From assembly GCA_002778195.1 (NCBI GenBank), contig PCDI01000006.1, positions 33,525-97,524 on the forward strand: a stretch of DNA of 64,000 nt, in the 5' to 3' direction. Shown here one piece after another: positions 1 to 10,511 of the stretch. The stretch's first letter is position 1; the number at the start of each line of letters is the position of its first letter. The DNA comes from Raffaelea ambrosiae (lineage: Eukaryota; Ascomycota; Sordariomycetes; Ophiostomatales; Ophiostomataceae). The notes beneath the pieces are model-generated. The model did no database searches. It worked only from the letters and a program-made list of their open reading frames with translations, and was not told the origin of the DNA. The translations under genes were made by a program, and so were the position numbers.

Positions 1-330
1 AAATCCGGGCCGGCACTGCTGAAGGTCAAGAACCCAGACGGGTCATTTGATGGACTCATCATCGATGTGCACAGTAACTGGCTCTCCCAAAAATGTCCCC
101 GTTCAGGCGGAAATATTGCTGTCAAAGACCCAAATCAAGGAAATCTTGACCAGGGCAATTCAGGAACACATAGCGAGTGTGTGACAGACAATATCAGCCC
201 AGAATTTCAGCCTTTGGCCACTTGGCTTAGACAGAGAAAACGTCAAGCACTCAACACGGAGACGGGCGGCAGTAACACAGCATCGTGCTCAAAATCATCT
301 GTGCAACCAGCTGCAATTTACGCAGATTAA
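1..330 (+). CDS. 3' end of an unidentified gene (partial)
   Basis: Frame 1 is open from the first base of the window to a TAA at 328-330, giving at least 109 residues with no start in the first 66 bases. It is therefore probably the C-terminal end of a gene that begins outside the window. The product is hydrophilic (N, S, Q and G rich) and I recognise no domain. It converges on OCH1, which ends at 1102 on the other strand. It could also be chance open sequence or a 3' UTR, because the second half shows no clear conservation signal. Confidence 0.3.
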   Translation, partial: KSGPALLKVKNPDGSFDGLIIDVHSNWLSQKCPRSGGNIAVKDPNQGNLDQGNSGTHSECVTDNISPEFQPLATWLRQRKRQALNTETGGSNTASCSKSSVQPAAIYAD

Positions 331-1101
331 GTCGATAAGCTCCGGTGAAGCGTATCAGCTCGTTTCTAACCCAGGTGCAACCAAAATGCAGGCGTCTTCC
401 TTGGCTACATTGGCTGGTCTGCTGGTACATTTTTAGGCCGAGCACGTATGAATTGAGTGAGGTGCCGGACAAACGACAGCTCGCTGGTTAAGGCCTGCAT
501 AGTTCGCAGGACGTCTTAGGTCGTCGTAAAGCCATCGTCTCGCCATCGAAGCATAGTAACGGGAAAAAAGGTTCTTCTGATTCCTAAGACGCCAGTTGTT
601 TTGATATACAAAAAAGGGTGGGTAAAAATGAAAAAGTGAAACCAAGATGTTTTTTTTTTTTTCAAAAAAAAAAAAGAAGAAAGAAAAAAAAGATCCAAAA
701 CACAGAAAATAGAAAGAAGGGCAAACGGAACAACGCAAACAGGAGACTCTGTGGGTCTAATACCGTGGAGGAAAACCGAAACCAGACAAAACAAAAGGTG
801 ATAAGGACCCTCACCCGCATCCCAGAACAAATCAAACCACTGCCAGCCCTTCCCCTTGAAAACACAGCCGAGCAAAATCATAGTGGCCATTCGGCCGGAC
901 ATTATGTATGTAAGAGGCGTTATCTAAAGCCATACCATGTGAACCCCCTTTATATACTCCTTCGCCCGAAAATTATGAAACCAGATTAGAAAAGGCACTC
1001 CGAAGACGGGCATAGTTGGGCGGCGAAATGAAGAGAAGCATCTTCTAGCGTCATTGCTGAACATTATAAAGAACCGGGTTATGTGTGACGACTGCCGCTG
1101 A
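331..1101. other. intergenic, between convergent gene ends
   Basis: No gene recognised. The region holds a T13/A12 inverted homopolymer near 650-675 and A-rich sequence to about 800. Open frames here are simple-sequence translations (poly-F, poly-K). Confidence 0.6.
650..675. repeat. T13-C-A12 inverted homopolymer
   Basis: Thirteen T (650-662), one C, then twelve A (664-675). The arms are self-complementary and could fold or act as 3'-end-forming sequence. They lie between two convergent gene ends, which fits a role in termination or polyadenylation, but this is inference. Confidence 0.6.
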
Positions 1102-2670
1102 TTAGGCCTCGTCCGTCTTCTGCTCGTGTTTCAAGCGCTCTTCTTCTTCGGCCAAGCGGCGTCGTTCTTCCTCTTCTTGTTTAAGACGTTCTTCAGCCTC
1201 GGCCTGCTCTATTCTCCGACGCTCTTCTTCTGCCTGTGCCTCTTTCTCTTTCTCTTCGCGCTCGTGTTCTTCAATGAGGCGACGTTGCTCGTCCTCAGAG
1301 AGATTCTTGAAGGCGGCAACGTCGTTGTCCCATTGCTGCACACACTCATCGCGCCAATTGCACTTCTCCACCTCGCCGTAGACAGGGTGGCTGTAGCGGG
1401 GGTGTCGGCTGGGCCAGTTTGATGCATGGTAGTGGTGGCGAACAAGGGCCGAGCGCGCGTCATGATTGCCAGAGTCAGAATGGCCCTGACCGGCAGCAAA
1501 GGCCTCCACGGTCAGCACAAGAACACCGCTGATCAATTTGGACTCGCTGAGGTCGTGGAATGTGTCCCAGCTGACACGGTTGTCAGCAGTGCGGCCTTCG
1601 TTGATGTAGTCCAAGATGGCCTGGGTGAAGGCAGAGGGTCCTGTGCCGGTGATGATTTCGTCGAAATCGAGTACGACATCAGAAATGGAGACGCCCTGGC
1701 GATCGGCGACACCATTCAGCCAAGACATGATCTGCTCAATAAGACGCATCATAACGGGCATTTGAGGCTTGCTCATAAATGTCCATTGGCAGAAGGAGCG
1801 CGACTTGGGACCGAGGATGGGATGGTCCTTCCAATCGGGTTCGTCGATTTCCACACCGATGACCATCTCAATATCGCGGACGTTGTACCTGTCGGGTATG
1901 AACTTGGACATCGGCTTGATGGCCTCGACGTCGATGTCGGCATAGACGCCACCCTCAGCATACATGATCATGTAGCGGAGGAGATCAGCGCGAACGATAG
2001 TGGCACGCACGTTACGGTAGAAGTCGACAATGTCAGGGCGGTTGAAGCCCTCCGGGCCAAAGTGATATTCCACATACGGCAGTTCGTTGCCGTCAGTGAG
2101 AACCTCGTAGCGGTAGTCCGGGTTGCGTTCGACCCAGGAGCGGGCGGTTTCGTGGTCACGCTCCTCAAACGAAAGCGGGTTGACCTTCCAGGTCTGCCAA
2201 ATCTTGTGAGGGAAGTCGGTGCGAACCTTAGGAGTAGATCCGCCACCAAGCATGAACGAAGAGCGGCCCATAGAATGGCCAGCGCGGCCACCGGCCCGTG
2301 CATGGGTGTCAACAGTGCTGGCGCGGAAGAAGCCAATGTTGAATATGATCAGACACAGGGCGAACCCAAGCATGTAGATGCTGGTGATGCGGCGCAGTCG
2401 CATCTGCAACGCCCACGAGGTAAGGGGGGGGATGGTCGTGGCTAGGGTGCCGGGAACTTTGGCGAGGTGAGGGCCCACGGCGGTGGAAGCTGACACCAGC
2501 AGAGACTGGATCGTGTGGAGGGTACTTGACGGCAGCCATCCGGAGGAGTTGGGCAGGCGTCTTCGAAATTCAGCGGTGGTGGAGGCGAAGGCCGAGGTTG
2601 GTGATCTTGGCGAGCCCGGTGGTGTGAGTTTCTCGAGGAGAGGAGAGGAGCGAACCGAGTCGAGAGACAT
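1102..2670 (-). CDS. OCH1: initiation-specific alpha-1,6-mannosyltransferase (GT32, Och1-like)
   Basis: Golgi type II membrane enzyme that adds the first alpha-1,6-mannose to the N-glycan core, priming outer-chain mannan. Single exon. From the ATG at 2670 it encodes 522 aa. The frame stays open upstream to 2943, but those 91 residues are low-complexity L/S/F translated from a pyrimidine tract, so I take the later ATG. Visible parts: Ser/Pro-rich cytosolic N-terminus, one membrane segment around residues 95-115, the GT32 start motif HKIWQTWK near 155, and the GGVYADIDVE segment with the DxD-type metal/nucleotide-sugar site near 245-247. The last ~65 residues are a run of E, K, R, Q and A (456-522) predicted to be a long charged helix, longer than I expect for the catalytic fold. 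Fungi often have several Och1 paralogues, so orthology is likely but not proven. Confidence 0.9.
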   Translation of the reverse strand: MSLDSVRSSPLLEKLTPPGSPRSPTSAFASTTAEFRRRLPNSSGWLPSSTLHTIQSLLVSASTAVGPHLAKVPGTLATTIPPLTSWALQMRLRRITSIYMLGFALCLIIFNIGFFRASTVDTHARAGGRAGHSMGRSSFMLGGGSTPKVRTDFPHKIWQTWKVNPLSFEERDHETARSWVERNPDYRYEVLTDGNELPYVEYHFGPEGFNRPDIVDFYRNVRATIVRADLLRYMIMYAEGGVYADIDVEAIKPMSKFIPDRYNVRDIEMVIGVEIDEPDWKDHPILGPKSRSFCQWTFMSKPQMPVMMRLIEQIMSWLNGVADRQGVSISDVVLDFDEIITGTGPSAFTQAILDYINEGRTADNRVSWDTFHDLSESKLISGVLVLTVEAFAAGQGHSDSGNHDARSALVRHHYHASNWPSRHPRYSHPVYGEVEKCNWRDECVQQWDNDVAAFKNLSEDEQRRLIEEHEREEKEKEAQAEEERRRIEQAEAEERLKQEEEERRRLAEEEERLKHEQKTDEA

Positions 2671-3602
2671 GGCTGCGAGCTGGAGGCGGGACTGTCGTGA
2701 AGCCAGAAAGAGGGAACGGGAAGCAGACAAAGAAACAAAAATAACCAGACGAAGAACCAAAGAACCCAGAAAAGAAAAGGAAAAGCTGGTGAGAGCTGAG
2801 GCAAGACGGGGCAGTACGCGTCGAGGCAGACAAGACAGCGAAACAGGGCACGCGAGAGGGGTCCCAGTAGTGAATTGTCCTCGAACAACAGCGCCCGGAG
2901 AAGGAAGGGAGGGAAGTGTGAAGAAAATAAGAAATACAGACAAAGGGAAAAAAAAACCAATACAGAGGGGAAAGGGAGAAGGGGTGGCGGACGTAGGACG
3001 CGAGCGGGACGGACGGACAAAAGGTGGTCTGGAGGGTTTGTCGTCGGGGGCGTGGATGAAGGATGAAGGAGGGAAGAAGAAAGCAGAGGGAAAGCAGAGA
3101 GCAGGAAAAGGGAAGCCGGCCGTGATAAGAACGACAGCACGGGCAGGCGAAGACTACGAGGACAAGCGAGTGAAGTAGGCCAACGACAGGTAAAGAAGGA
3201 GGTAACGAGGAGCAAAGAAGTAAACGACAGGTAGGAGCAGGAGGAAGCTGCTTTCCAGAAGGGGTGGCGGATGCTATGTAACGAGACGTGTGCGTGCCTG
3301 CAGGTGGGAAGATATGCTTCGACCAGAGCTGGGAGTCAACAAAGAAATTGTAGTCTCTGGCTGGGTGGCCGTGGATGGGCCCGTGAAAGCGTAACAGCGT
3401 TCTTTGCGTGTAAGGTTACCCCGTGCTATGTAGCCACACACCGATCGAGCAGCGCAGATGCAGTCCAATTGGCAAGAGTGAGGAATGAAGGAGTAAAAAA
3501 GAAACATAGGGGGGAGGGAGGCCAAACAAGACGGCGTAAAGGTTTTTCACAAGCTTTTACATTACAGCCAGCGTGGTGCTAATACCATGTTCCCGCGACT
3601 GT

Positions 3603-3624
3603 AAAAAAAAAAAAAAAAAAAAAA
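3603..3624. repeat. A22 homopolymer
   Basis: Twenty-two consecutive A on the + strand, followed by G/A-rich sequence. It lies in the OCH1 upstream region. Likely a slippage-prone microsatellite. Confidence 0.8.
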
Positions 3625-4082
3625 GGAGGAGAAGGAGGGAGCAGGGGGGCGTGCCGCTAGTGGGGAGGGGGGTGTGTGGCCGCCCAGGAATGGGCATGCC
3701 AAAAGGACCCCTATTCGCTCCATTTCGATCCAACTCTGCTCGTAGCTGATCCCTGTTGGTGGCCGACTGCTGGCCGAATGACGATGGTGCACTGGTCCTG
3801 TGGCCCAGCACCACAGGGGGCTACAGGGGAATGCCAGACCAGGCGACGGGCGCTGGCAAATCAGCTGGGCGGGGGTAGCTCAATTGCGTGAGATAACTGC
3901 AAATTTCCCACTCTGCTCCCAGCACCCACAGGCCAATCAGCGCAGTCCGGTCGGTGCGCTGGACGGACCCAACTGCCCAACTGCGTCTACGAGTAACTAT
4001 GTGCTAATGGCGTTTACTCCTTTCCCCCCAACACCATATCCCACCGCCTGCACTGTCACATCCTGCTCGTAACAAGATTCGT

Positions 4083-4130
4083 GCAGCTGCAGCCCGCTGC
4101 AGCCCGCTGCAGCCCGCTGCAGCCACTGCA
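4083..4130. repeat. 10-bp tandem repeat (unit AGCCCGCTGC)
   Basis: Three exact copies of the 10-base unit at 4091-4100, 4101-4110 and 4111-4120, with degenerate half-copies on both sides. The unit contains CTGCAG-like palindromes. Intergenic minisatellite; no function evident. Confidence 0.8.
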
Positions 4131-5656
4131 GGCGCACCCCATGAAGCGGGCTCCTACTTGGTGTGTTCGGTATAAGCATCTCACATTGCATCCCATCTTT
4201 CTTACTGGGTACCTTACTCGCGTCTTCTGCTGGAGATCGCAGCAAACTTTGCCTGTTGCCCAAGCACAACCGTTCGCCGAGAAGTCAGATGCATTGTCTA
4301 CTCTCACTGAAATACCTTCGGTCTGTTCTCTCTACGTCCACTCCGACTCCACTCGTAGTGTGTGCTCGGAAAGACAGAACGCGAGACTCCCGGGTGCACG
4401 GTGAGTGGGCGCTTCACATGCCTTCATACGACGAGTTGTATCATGCATACTCCCCAATGCAACGACACATGCAAATATGTCGTTGCTTTCAGAAGCCAGG
4501 ACCGGAGGACTGCTCCCTGCTACCCCTCTCGCCTTCCATATGCAAATTACGATAGAGCAAGTGTATCGTGCTCGTACCTTACTCCTCACAGTGCACTCAT
4601 ACACTGCTGCCAGAACGCGAAGAGGTACAAAAGGGACTGGAAAACTGACCTATTCTGGCAAGACGGGCTAGGATCGTCTGGCATATCGGGGAACTATGGG
4701 GTTGGCCAATCAAGAGCCACATGCACCCCCCCCCCTAAACCCCAACTAGCAAAGGAAACAAAAAGCCAAAATGGACCAAAAAAAAAAAAGCAATTCCGTC
4801 GCGTCGCATCCACAGAAAGGGGGTGGGCCGCCACTCTCTCTGTCTGCAGCTTCTTCCTTCATTCCTTGTTCCTCTACGTACGGTGTACGATCATTGTCTT
4901 TGACATTTGGTGGCTTAAACTTTGCTTGCCTGTATGCTGATGTCAGTTTTCCCGTTCCATTCCACCGGAACAGCTAATAGGTTCTCTTAGCGGCACTCTC
5001 GTGTAATAGTGCCTTTCACAATGCGGCGGTGACCGACCAGAACTCCTGGTCAACACCCCCGAGACAACAGACACATGTGCGCTGCGTCGACGCTGCGAGT
5101 ATGGAGAGCACGAATCCGTCCCGCGAATACGCATCCATACACAGTATCGCAGTTGACTATTAGCACTTGGCCGAAACCAACCCAACCTGGGCTTAACCTT
5201 GGCGCAAGACCACGTAAGGTGGGGCTCCTGTTCGTCCCTGCGTTTTTCTCCTTTTTGTTAATGTCGCCAGTGTCCCTGCAGCTTGTGCCCGCAGTTGTTC
5301 TGTGTCTGGGAATTTGAGCCCACGCTGTTTCCAAACGGGCACTGACTCGTTCCCCAGGACGTCAACACCATTGAGGGCGCCGTTCCTATGATGACACAGA
5401 CGGCAATGCAGTGTACGATGCATCTCCTATGTAAGGCACACAGTTATAGGTAAGATATCTAGAAAAGGTATGTCGCTATTGCCCGTCTCCCCTATCCATC
5501 CAGCCCGCCGTAGGGCGTGCCCTGCGCTTCTTTCCTGTGTTCAGTAGCCGCACATCTTTATTCTAAGCTGCACGTTCTTCCCGGGTTCTGGGCATTGCAG
5601 CCATTGCACGTACTACATAAGATACATGTCAGATGCAGTATGCCATGTGCTCCGGT

Positions 5657-5685
5657 GCACGATTAGTGTTTTCAACTAATCGTGC
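5657..5685. repeat. perfect 11-bp inverted repeat, 7-nt loop
   Basis: GCACGATTAGT (5657-5667) and its exact reverse complement (5675-5685) are separated by seven bases. The stem is perfect, in otherwise unremarkable intergenic DNA. It could be a hairpin, a dimeric protein site or a remnant of a mobile element. No flanking duplication was noticed. Confidence 0.7.
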
Positions 5686-6295
5686 CTTTCTTTGTAAAAT
5701 ATATAGTACATAGTACGAGTACATACCCGTAGTACACGCAACGCGATGCGGCGATTTCGTGTCTGGCGAATACTGCACACGTTAGCCACACCCCCCCCCC
5801 TCCTCGGCCTCTCACGCGACCTTCGCTACCAGGCGGTGTCTTACAGAGGGCCTAGCCCGGAAAGCACAACCAAAACATAAAAATTAAAAGGACCTCACAT
5901 GTAAATATGTTTGTACGGCCAGCACATGTGCTTTTCGTACGCCCCTGTGGCGCGGACCCCCTAACCCCTTTCTATGCTCTCGCACCCCCTCGCTACCCAA
6001 CGTTCCATCCCGTCACTTGCTCGCATCTGCCATAATAAAGGCCGTGGCAAGAATCTGGCAGACATTCTTTCGTCATGACCTGCTTTTTGAATTCCTTGAG
6101 CCCCAGATCACACGGCCAACCGCCCCTCTCGCCCCTCCTTGCAGTCGCCAAGCCATCCAACAAACAGCCAACTTCACGCAGTACATACACCACATACGCA
6201 ACTGGTTGTCCCCTCCCCCCCCCGCTGTCGATCCTCCATCTTCGATCCTGTCCTTCAAGCCGGAAATGCAGAGAAAGCTAAGCTTGAAATAGGCC

Positions 6296-6545
6296 CGCGT
6301 TGTTTTTTTCTTTTACTCTGACCCTCCTCCATTATTATCCAATATCTCTTTTTTTGGCCTTCTTGCGCTCTCCCCCTGCCCCTTTGTCCCTTTCTGTCTC
6401 TCAATCTCACCATCGACAATCGTCGCGCTTATTGCTTTTATTGGGGGGAGTCGCTTCCAAGAATCTCTTTGCAGGTAGTAGGCGGCCGCTGTTTTTTGTC
6501 TTTTTCTTGTCTTTTTCTTTTGTCCTTTTCCTTTTTCTTTCACGG
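6296..6545 (+). promoter_or_regulatory. pyrimidine-rich leader/promoter tract
   Basis: About 250 bases dominated by T and C runs immediately upstream of the acyltransferase start at 6638. Such CT-rich tracts commonly mark fungal promoters and transcription start regions. No TATA box or specific operator is asserted. Confidence 0.35.
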
Positions 6546-6637
6546 GGCTGGCGCCCTCCGAACGCGTTACTCGACAAAAATAGTTCAGCATACAGACGCT
6601 CTGAACGACTACTTCCCAACCCTGCGCGCCGCCGCCA

Positions 6638-8179
6638 ATGTCGTCGAATTTGGAAGGGGGCCTGCTGGATGGCAGCGGCACGCTGTCCGACCAAGACAGC
6701 TTACCCTGGACCGTAACTGCTCCGGCAAAACGAAATTTGCGATGGCTACGCACGTTGCTGTGGCCGGACAGCGGCGACGCAGGCAGCTTGGGCAGCGGAT
6801 CGGGCGGAACGACAGGTCGCCCTCTCCGCCCGACCGCGTACCTCGACGGCCTCCGTGGTTTTGTCGCATTTCTCGTCTACATCCATCACCACGAACTGTG
6901 GTCCCACGCTGCAAGTCTTGGCGGTGATGATGCCATGTTCGAGAATGCCTTCGGCCACAATGGCAACTATCGCTTCGCAACACTACCTTTTGTCCGCAAT
7001 TTCTTCACTGGCGGCCACATGGCCGTCGCCATCTTCTATGTCATCTCGGGCTACGTCCTGACCGCAAAGCCACTTGCCCTCATCCATGCCGGCGAGCATC
7101 TGCGCCTTTTCGACAGCCTTGCCTCGTCCGTGTTCCGCCGCTGGTTCCGCCTCTACATACCCATCATCCTCACCACATTTGTCTATATTACAATTTGGCA
7201 CGCTACCGGCATCTGGACATCCAACAACGACCAGAAGTCCACTATTGGCGAGGAGTGGTGGGAGTGGTACGTCGAGTTCAAGAATTTCAGTTTCCTTTTT
7301 AAGGAGGGCTTCATCTGGCTGTCCTGCAACACCCATCTGTGGTCTATCCCACTTGAAATGCGCGGCTCAATCGTCGTCTTCTGTGCATCTTTGTCGCTAG
7401 CTCGCTGCACAGCCCGCAGCCGCCACCTCTGCATGCTAGGCCTCATGTTCTACTTTCTATACATTTGCGACGGCTACTACTGTGCCCTCTTCATGATGGG
7501 TATGCTGCAGTGCGACCTCGACTTGATGGCGAAGCTTAACAATCCCGAATTCCCCAGCATTTTGCGTATGCTGGAGCCTTACAAGAAAGTCGTCTGTTAT
7601 GTTATGTTCGTCATTGGGATGTTTCTTGCCGGCGTTCCATCAGAGACCAACAGTCTGGAACAGCTTCGATCCAACCCTGGCTGGTATTGGCTGTCTTTCC
7701 TCAAACCCCAAGCTGTCTTCGACCCAAAGTGGTTTTACCTTTTCTTTGCTTCCAGCTTTGTTGTTGCGTGCGTTCCTCGGATTTCATGGCTTCGCCGCTT
7801 CTTCGAATCTCGCTTCTGTCAATATCTAGGCCGCGTCTCTTACTCTCTCTACCTTGTGCATGGTCCCATTCTCGTCACAATTGGCGATCGGATTTACACC
7901 ATGGTTGGCTGGGTTCGTCCGCTGGAGTTTCACCAACAAATGCTGGCGCCTTACATCAACGTTCTCCCTTTGCCTAGGGTTGGCCCCATGGGACTGGAAA
8001 TTTCCTTCTTACTGCCTCACATCGTCCTTCTACCACTCACATTCTGGGTCGCGGATACCGTCACTCGATATGTGGATGAGCCGGCCGTACGGTTCTCCAA
8101 CTGGCTCTACAAAGCGACCCTACCAAGCGGCGGCACCCCAACACAACCAAAGCCGGAAGATACCATGCGTTTAGCATGA
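6638..8179 (+). CDS. membrane acyltransferase, acyltransferase-3 family
   Basis: Polytopic membrane protein of 513 aa in one exon, of the family that moves acyl groups onto sugars or other acceptors (OafA/NodX/ExoZ type). Evidence: after a hydrophilic N-terminus of about 65 residues comes the hallmark DGLRGFVAFLVYIHHHELW segment (about 69-88), where an invariant Arg and a downstream His act in the family. This is followed by roughly ten hydrophobic segments, an RRWFRLYIP stretch after the second segment, a SYSLYLVHGP motif near the C-terminus and a terminal VDEPAVRFSNW element typical of these proteins. The substrate cannot be read from sequence, and fungal members are mostly uncharacterised. 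The ATG at 6638 follows a CT-rich leader and gives full family length. Confidence 0.85.
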   Translation: MSSNLEGGLLDGSGTLSDQDSLPWTVTAPAKRNLRWLRTLLWPDSGDAGSLGSGSGGTTGRPLRPTAYLDGLRGFVAFLVYIHHHELWSHAASLGGDDAMFENAFGHNGNYRFATLPFVRNFFTGGHMAVAIFYVISGYVLTAKPLALIHAGEHLRLFDSLASSVFRRWFRLYIPIILTTFVYITIWHATGIWTSNNDQKSTIGEEWWEWYVEFKNFSFLFKEGFIWLSCNTHLWSIPLEMRGSIVVFCASLSLARCTARSRHLCMLGLMFYFLYICDGYYCALFMMGMLQCDLDLMAKLNNPEFPSILRMLEPYKKVVCYVMFVIGMFLAGVPSETNSLEQLRSNPGWYWLSFLKPQAVFDPKWFYLFFASSFVVACVPRISWLRRFFESRFCQYLGRVSYSLYLVHGPILVTIGDRIYTMVGWVRPLEFHQQMLAPYINVLPLPRVGPMGLEISFLLPHIVLLPLTFWVADTVTRYVDEPAVRFSNWLYKATLPSGGTPTQPKPEDTMRLA

Positions 8180-9251
8180 ATATCATCTACTACGACAGCG
8201 TTGTCTTACGCATGTAATGAATATTCTTCATTGTCCATCGTGGACCGAGCCAAAGTATGAGCTGGAATTTTTCTTGATGTACAGTGGAGGTTTGGTGGTC
8301 TCCAGAGAAGTCAAAAGATGGTTCTCCTAATCCTTTTGCCCTGTTCTTCCTATTCCATGCCACATGTTTGTTCTGTCTTTGTATAACACCTCTTAATCAC
8401 GCAGTCGATTCGAGGATCATCTATAGGAGCCCGGTTAGTTTTGTTTTAAAGTTTTTGGAGTCGTAGGGTATAAATTTAGTCTTCTCTAACTCTGTTACCA
8501 GAGCCATGATCCTTGATGTGTGCTCCACGAGAAGGCTCCCACGTTGTGGTCATGCTGTAAGATGGTGTAATCTTGAAGGGGACCGCATTGCAGTGAATAT
8601 GAACACAACGGGTCTTGTCACAGCACCAACCCTTCACGTGCTTGTAACTTCCCAGGCGGCTTGAGTGGAGAGGTCAATGGCAGACTTAGTGCTGTAGATC
8701 GATCATTTCCTGTGAATCAAACTGGGAATTCAGAAGACACCGCACAACTAGGAGGGGTGCTGCACTGTATCTAACCTTTCACCTTCCTGAAATATGCAGG
8801 CTTCTAAGTGGGTCTCTATAGACTCGTACGAGTACTCGTTTCTTTTGTTGGATACCAGGCGCTGACGGTGAGCTACGCACCATAGCGATATTGGAGAGCT
8901 AAAATCACAAGCTTGGTGTGAAATTTGTGGCATTCTATCTACTGACCCACTCTTGGTAGCAATTTGTCCATATCTACCCCGGACAACCCAGCACCAGCTG
9001 TACGGCTCTTCGACAAATCTCCGGCTGCTCCTTCACTCACGGGCATTTCGGCGGCACTCAGGCCACTCTTTGAATTTGTCAACGACCTGCATCCCCAAAC
9101 GTGTTGGTGTGGGTTCACGTGGAGACCCACGTGACTATATCATCGGTCGGTGTGAAACGGCAGAAAATGCAGTTCGCTTTTTGATAGACTACACAAATAC
9201 AATAATAAACGTCATACCTTAACGAAAAAAGTGACCGAGAGACATACAACA
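8180..9251. other. intergenic
   Basis: No gene seen. It contains one TACGAGTA octamer (8827-8834), embedded in GTACGAGTACTCGT. Includes the 3' region of the acyltransferase gene and the promoter of CWC2. Confidence 0.6.
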
Positions 9252-10511
9252 ATGACGGATTCAAAGTCTCCTCGACCGGAAAATGGCGCTTCGGAGGAGG
9301 CACCAGAAAATGCTGCGTCTGGAAAGGTGCGGAAGATCATTCGCCGAAAACGCCGCCCTGCACGTCCACAGGTTGATCCTGCCACATTCAAGACAGAACC
9401 TCCACCACAAACTGGCGTCACATTCAAGTAGGCAGCAGAATCTCCTTTTACGCCGTGAAAGCACATGCAGTACTGACTTTGCTTTAGCATTTGGTATAAT
9501 AAATGGAGTGGTGGTGATCGAGAAAGCGGCCAGGCAAGCCAAACACACGCAAAGGGGCGTTGCAATATTGCCACAGACTCAGGTTATACTCGGGCCGATG
9601 CGAATCCCGGTTCCTACTTCTGTCTCTTTGTACGTATATGGTGCCATTCTCTTCATACGGGGCGCTCTCTCAAACTAATGATTGTCATCTCTTGATCACA
9701 GTTTGCTCGCGGGCTGTGTCCGAAAGGAAGTGACTGCGAATATCTCCACCGATTGCCGACTGTTACGGACATTTTTAACACTATTGTTGACTGCTTCGGC
9801 AGAGACAGGTTTTCCGATTATCGAGATGATATGGGCGGTGTCGGCAGCTTCCAGCGACCCAACCGAACACTTTATGTTGGCCACATCAATGTTACAGAGG
9901 ATATCGCGGAGATCGTGTCTCGCCACTTTGCTGAATGGGGCCAAGTTGAACGGATATATGTGCCCAATGATCGCGGTATCGCCTTTGTCACATATGTGAA
10001 TGAGGCAAATGCCCAATTTGCAAAGGAGGCGATGGCCCACCAATCGTTGGACCATGAGGAGGTACTGAATGTTCGTTGGGCCAACGACGATCCCAACCCC
10101 ATGGCCAAAGCAAGAGAAGCCCGTCATGTAGAGGAACAAGCTGCAGCTGCAATCCGCCAGGCCTTGAATTTGGACGGCTATGAACCAACCTCTCGGAAGC
10201 GGCGGCGCGTCGAAAGCGGGTTTGGTCTGAACGGCTATGATGGTCCAGACAGCCTGCGATACGAGGAAACCCCGCAAAGCTCCGTGAATCCACAGGATCG
10301 TGAGATTGATTCGGACGCTGTCAGCAAAGAAAATACTCTCAAGGCCATCGAAAATACCCCGAGTGATGTTAGCGGTGTCCTGCCAAGCTCGACACTTGCG
10401 GCGTTGCAGCGGCAGAAGGAAAAAACGGGTGGCGCTGTTTTCCAAACAGCGAGACCAACAAGGAGACACGTGGGCGCACTGGTATCCTATGACAGCGACG
10501 GCGACGATTAA
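9252..10511 (+). CDS. CWC2: pre-mRNA-splicing factor Cwc2
   Basis: RNA-binding subunit of the Prp19-associated (NTC-related) complex that contacts U6 snRNA in the active spliceosome. Exons 9252-9427, 9488-9629 and 9702-10511 (introns 60 and 72 nt, GTAGGC..TTAG and GTACGT..ACAG) give 375 aa. Visible parts: basic N-terminus, the Torus region starting with FNIWYNKWSGGD (about 58-69), a CCCH zinc finger C104-x7-C112-x5-C118-x3-H122, then an RRM beginning RTLYVGHIN (about 150-225) with a GIAFVTYV RNP1-like strand. A helical segment and an acidic/basic low-complexity tail follow. An in-frame ATG seven codons upstream (9231) exists; 9252 matches family starts better. PRP19, its physical partner in yeast, lies at 56954-58618. 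Confidence 0.92.

Larger units (their letters stand above)
2671..6637. other. large intergenic region between divergent OCH1 and acyltransferase genes
   Basis: About 4 kb with no convincing gene. 2675-3270 is strongly purine-rich on the + strand, so pyrimidine-rich upstream of OCH1, as expected for its leader and promoter. It also holds an A22 run (3603-3624), a 10-bp tandem repeat (4083-4130), two TACGAGTA octamers (3988, 5714), an 11-bp perfect hairpin (5657-5685), C10-type runs and a T/C-rich tract before 6638. The longest open frame (4362-4940, 192 aa) looks non-coding. Confidence 0.6.

Noticed and set aside
1426..2445. 339-aa + strand open frame opposite OCH1
   Set aside because: It is the antisense shadow of the conserved GT32 domain; long because of OCH1 codon bias, no domain of its own.
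2671..2943. N-terminal extension of the OCH1 frame
   Set aside because: 91 residues of L/S/F from a pyrimidine tract; the Golgi anchor and catalytic domain are complete from the later ATG.
3868..3910. tRNA-like string GGGGGTAGCTCAATTG
   Set aside because: It resembles an acceptor/D-arm start, but no anticodon stem, T-arm (GGTTCGA) or closing acceptor follows within 80 nt.
4362..4940. 192-aa + strand frame in the large intergenic region
   Set aside because: Composition is Cys/Ser/Arg-random, includes a poly-Lys run from an A tract, and no domain or splice logic is seen.
6300..6716. 138-aa frame starting in the CT-rich leader
   Set aside because: F/L/S-rich translation of a pyrimidine tract that overlaps the acyltransferase start in another frame.
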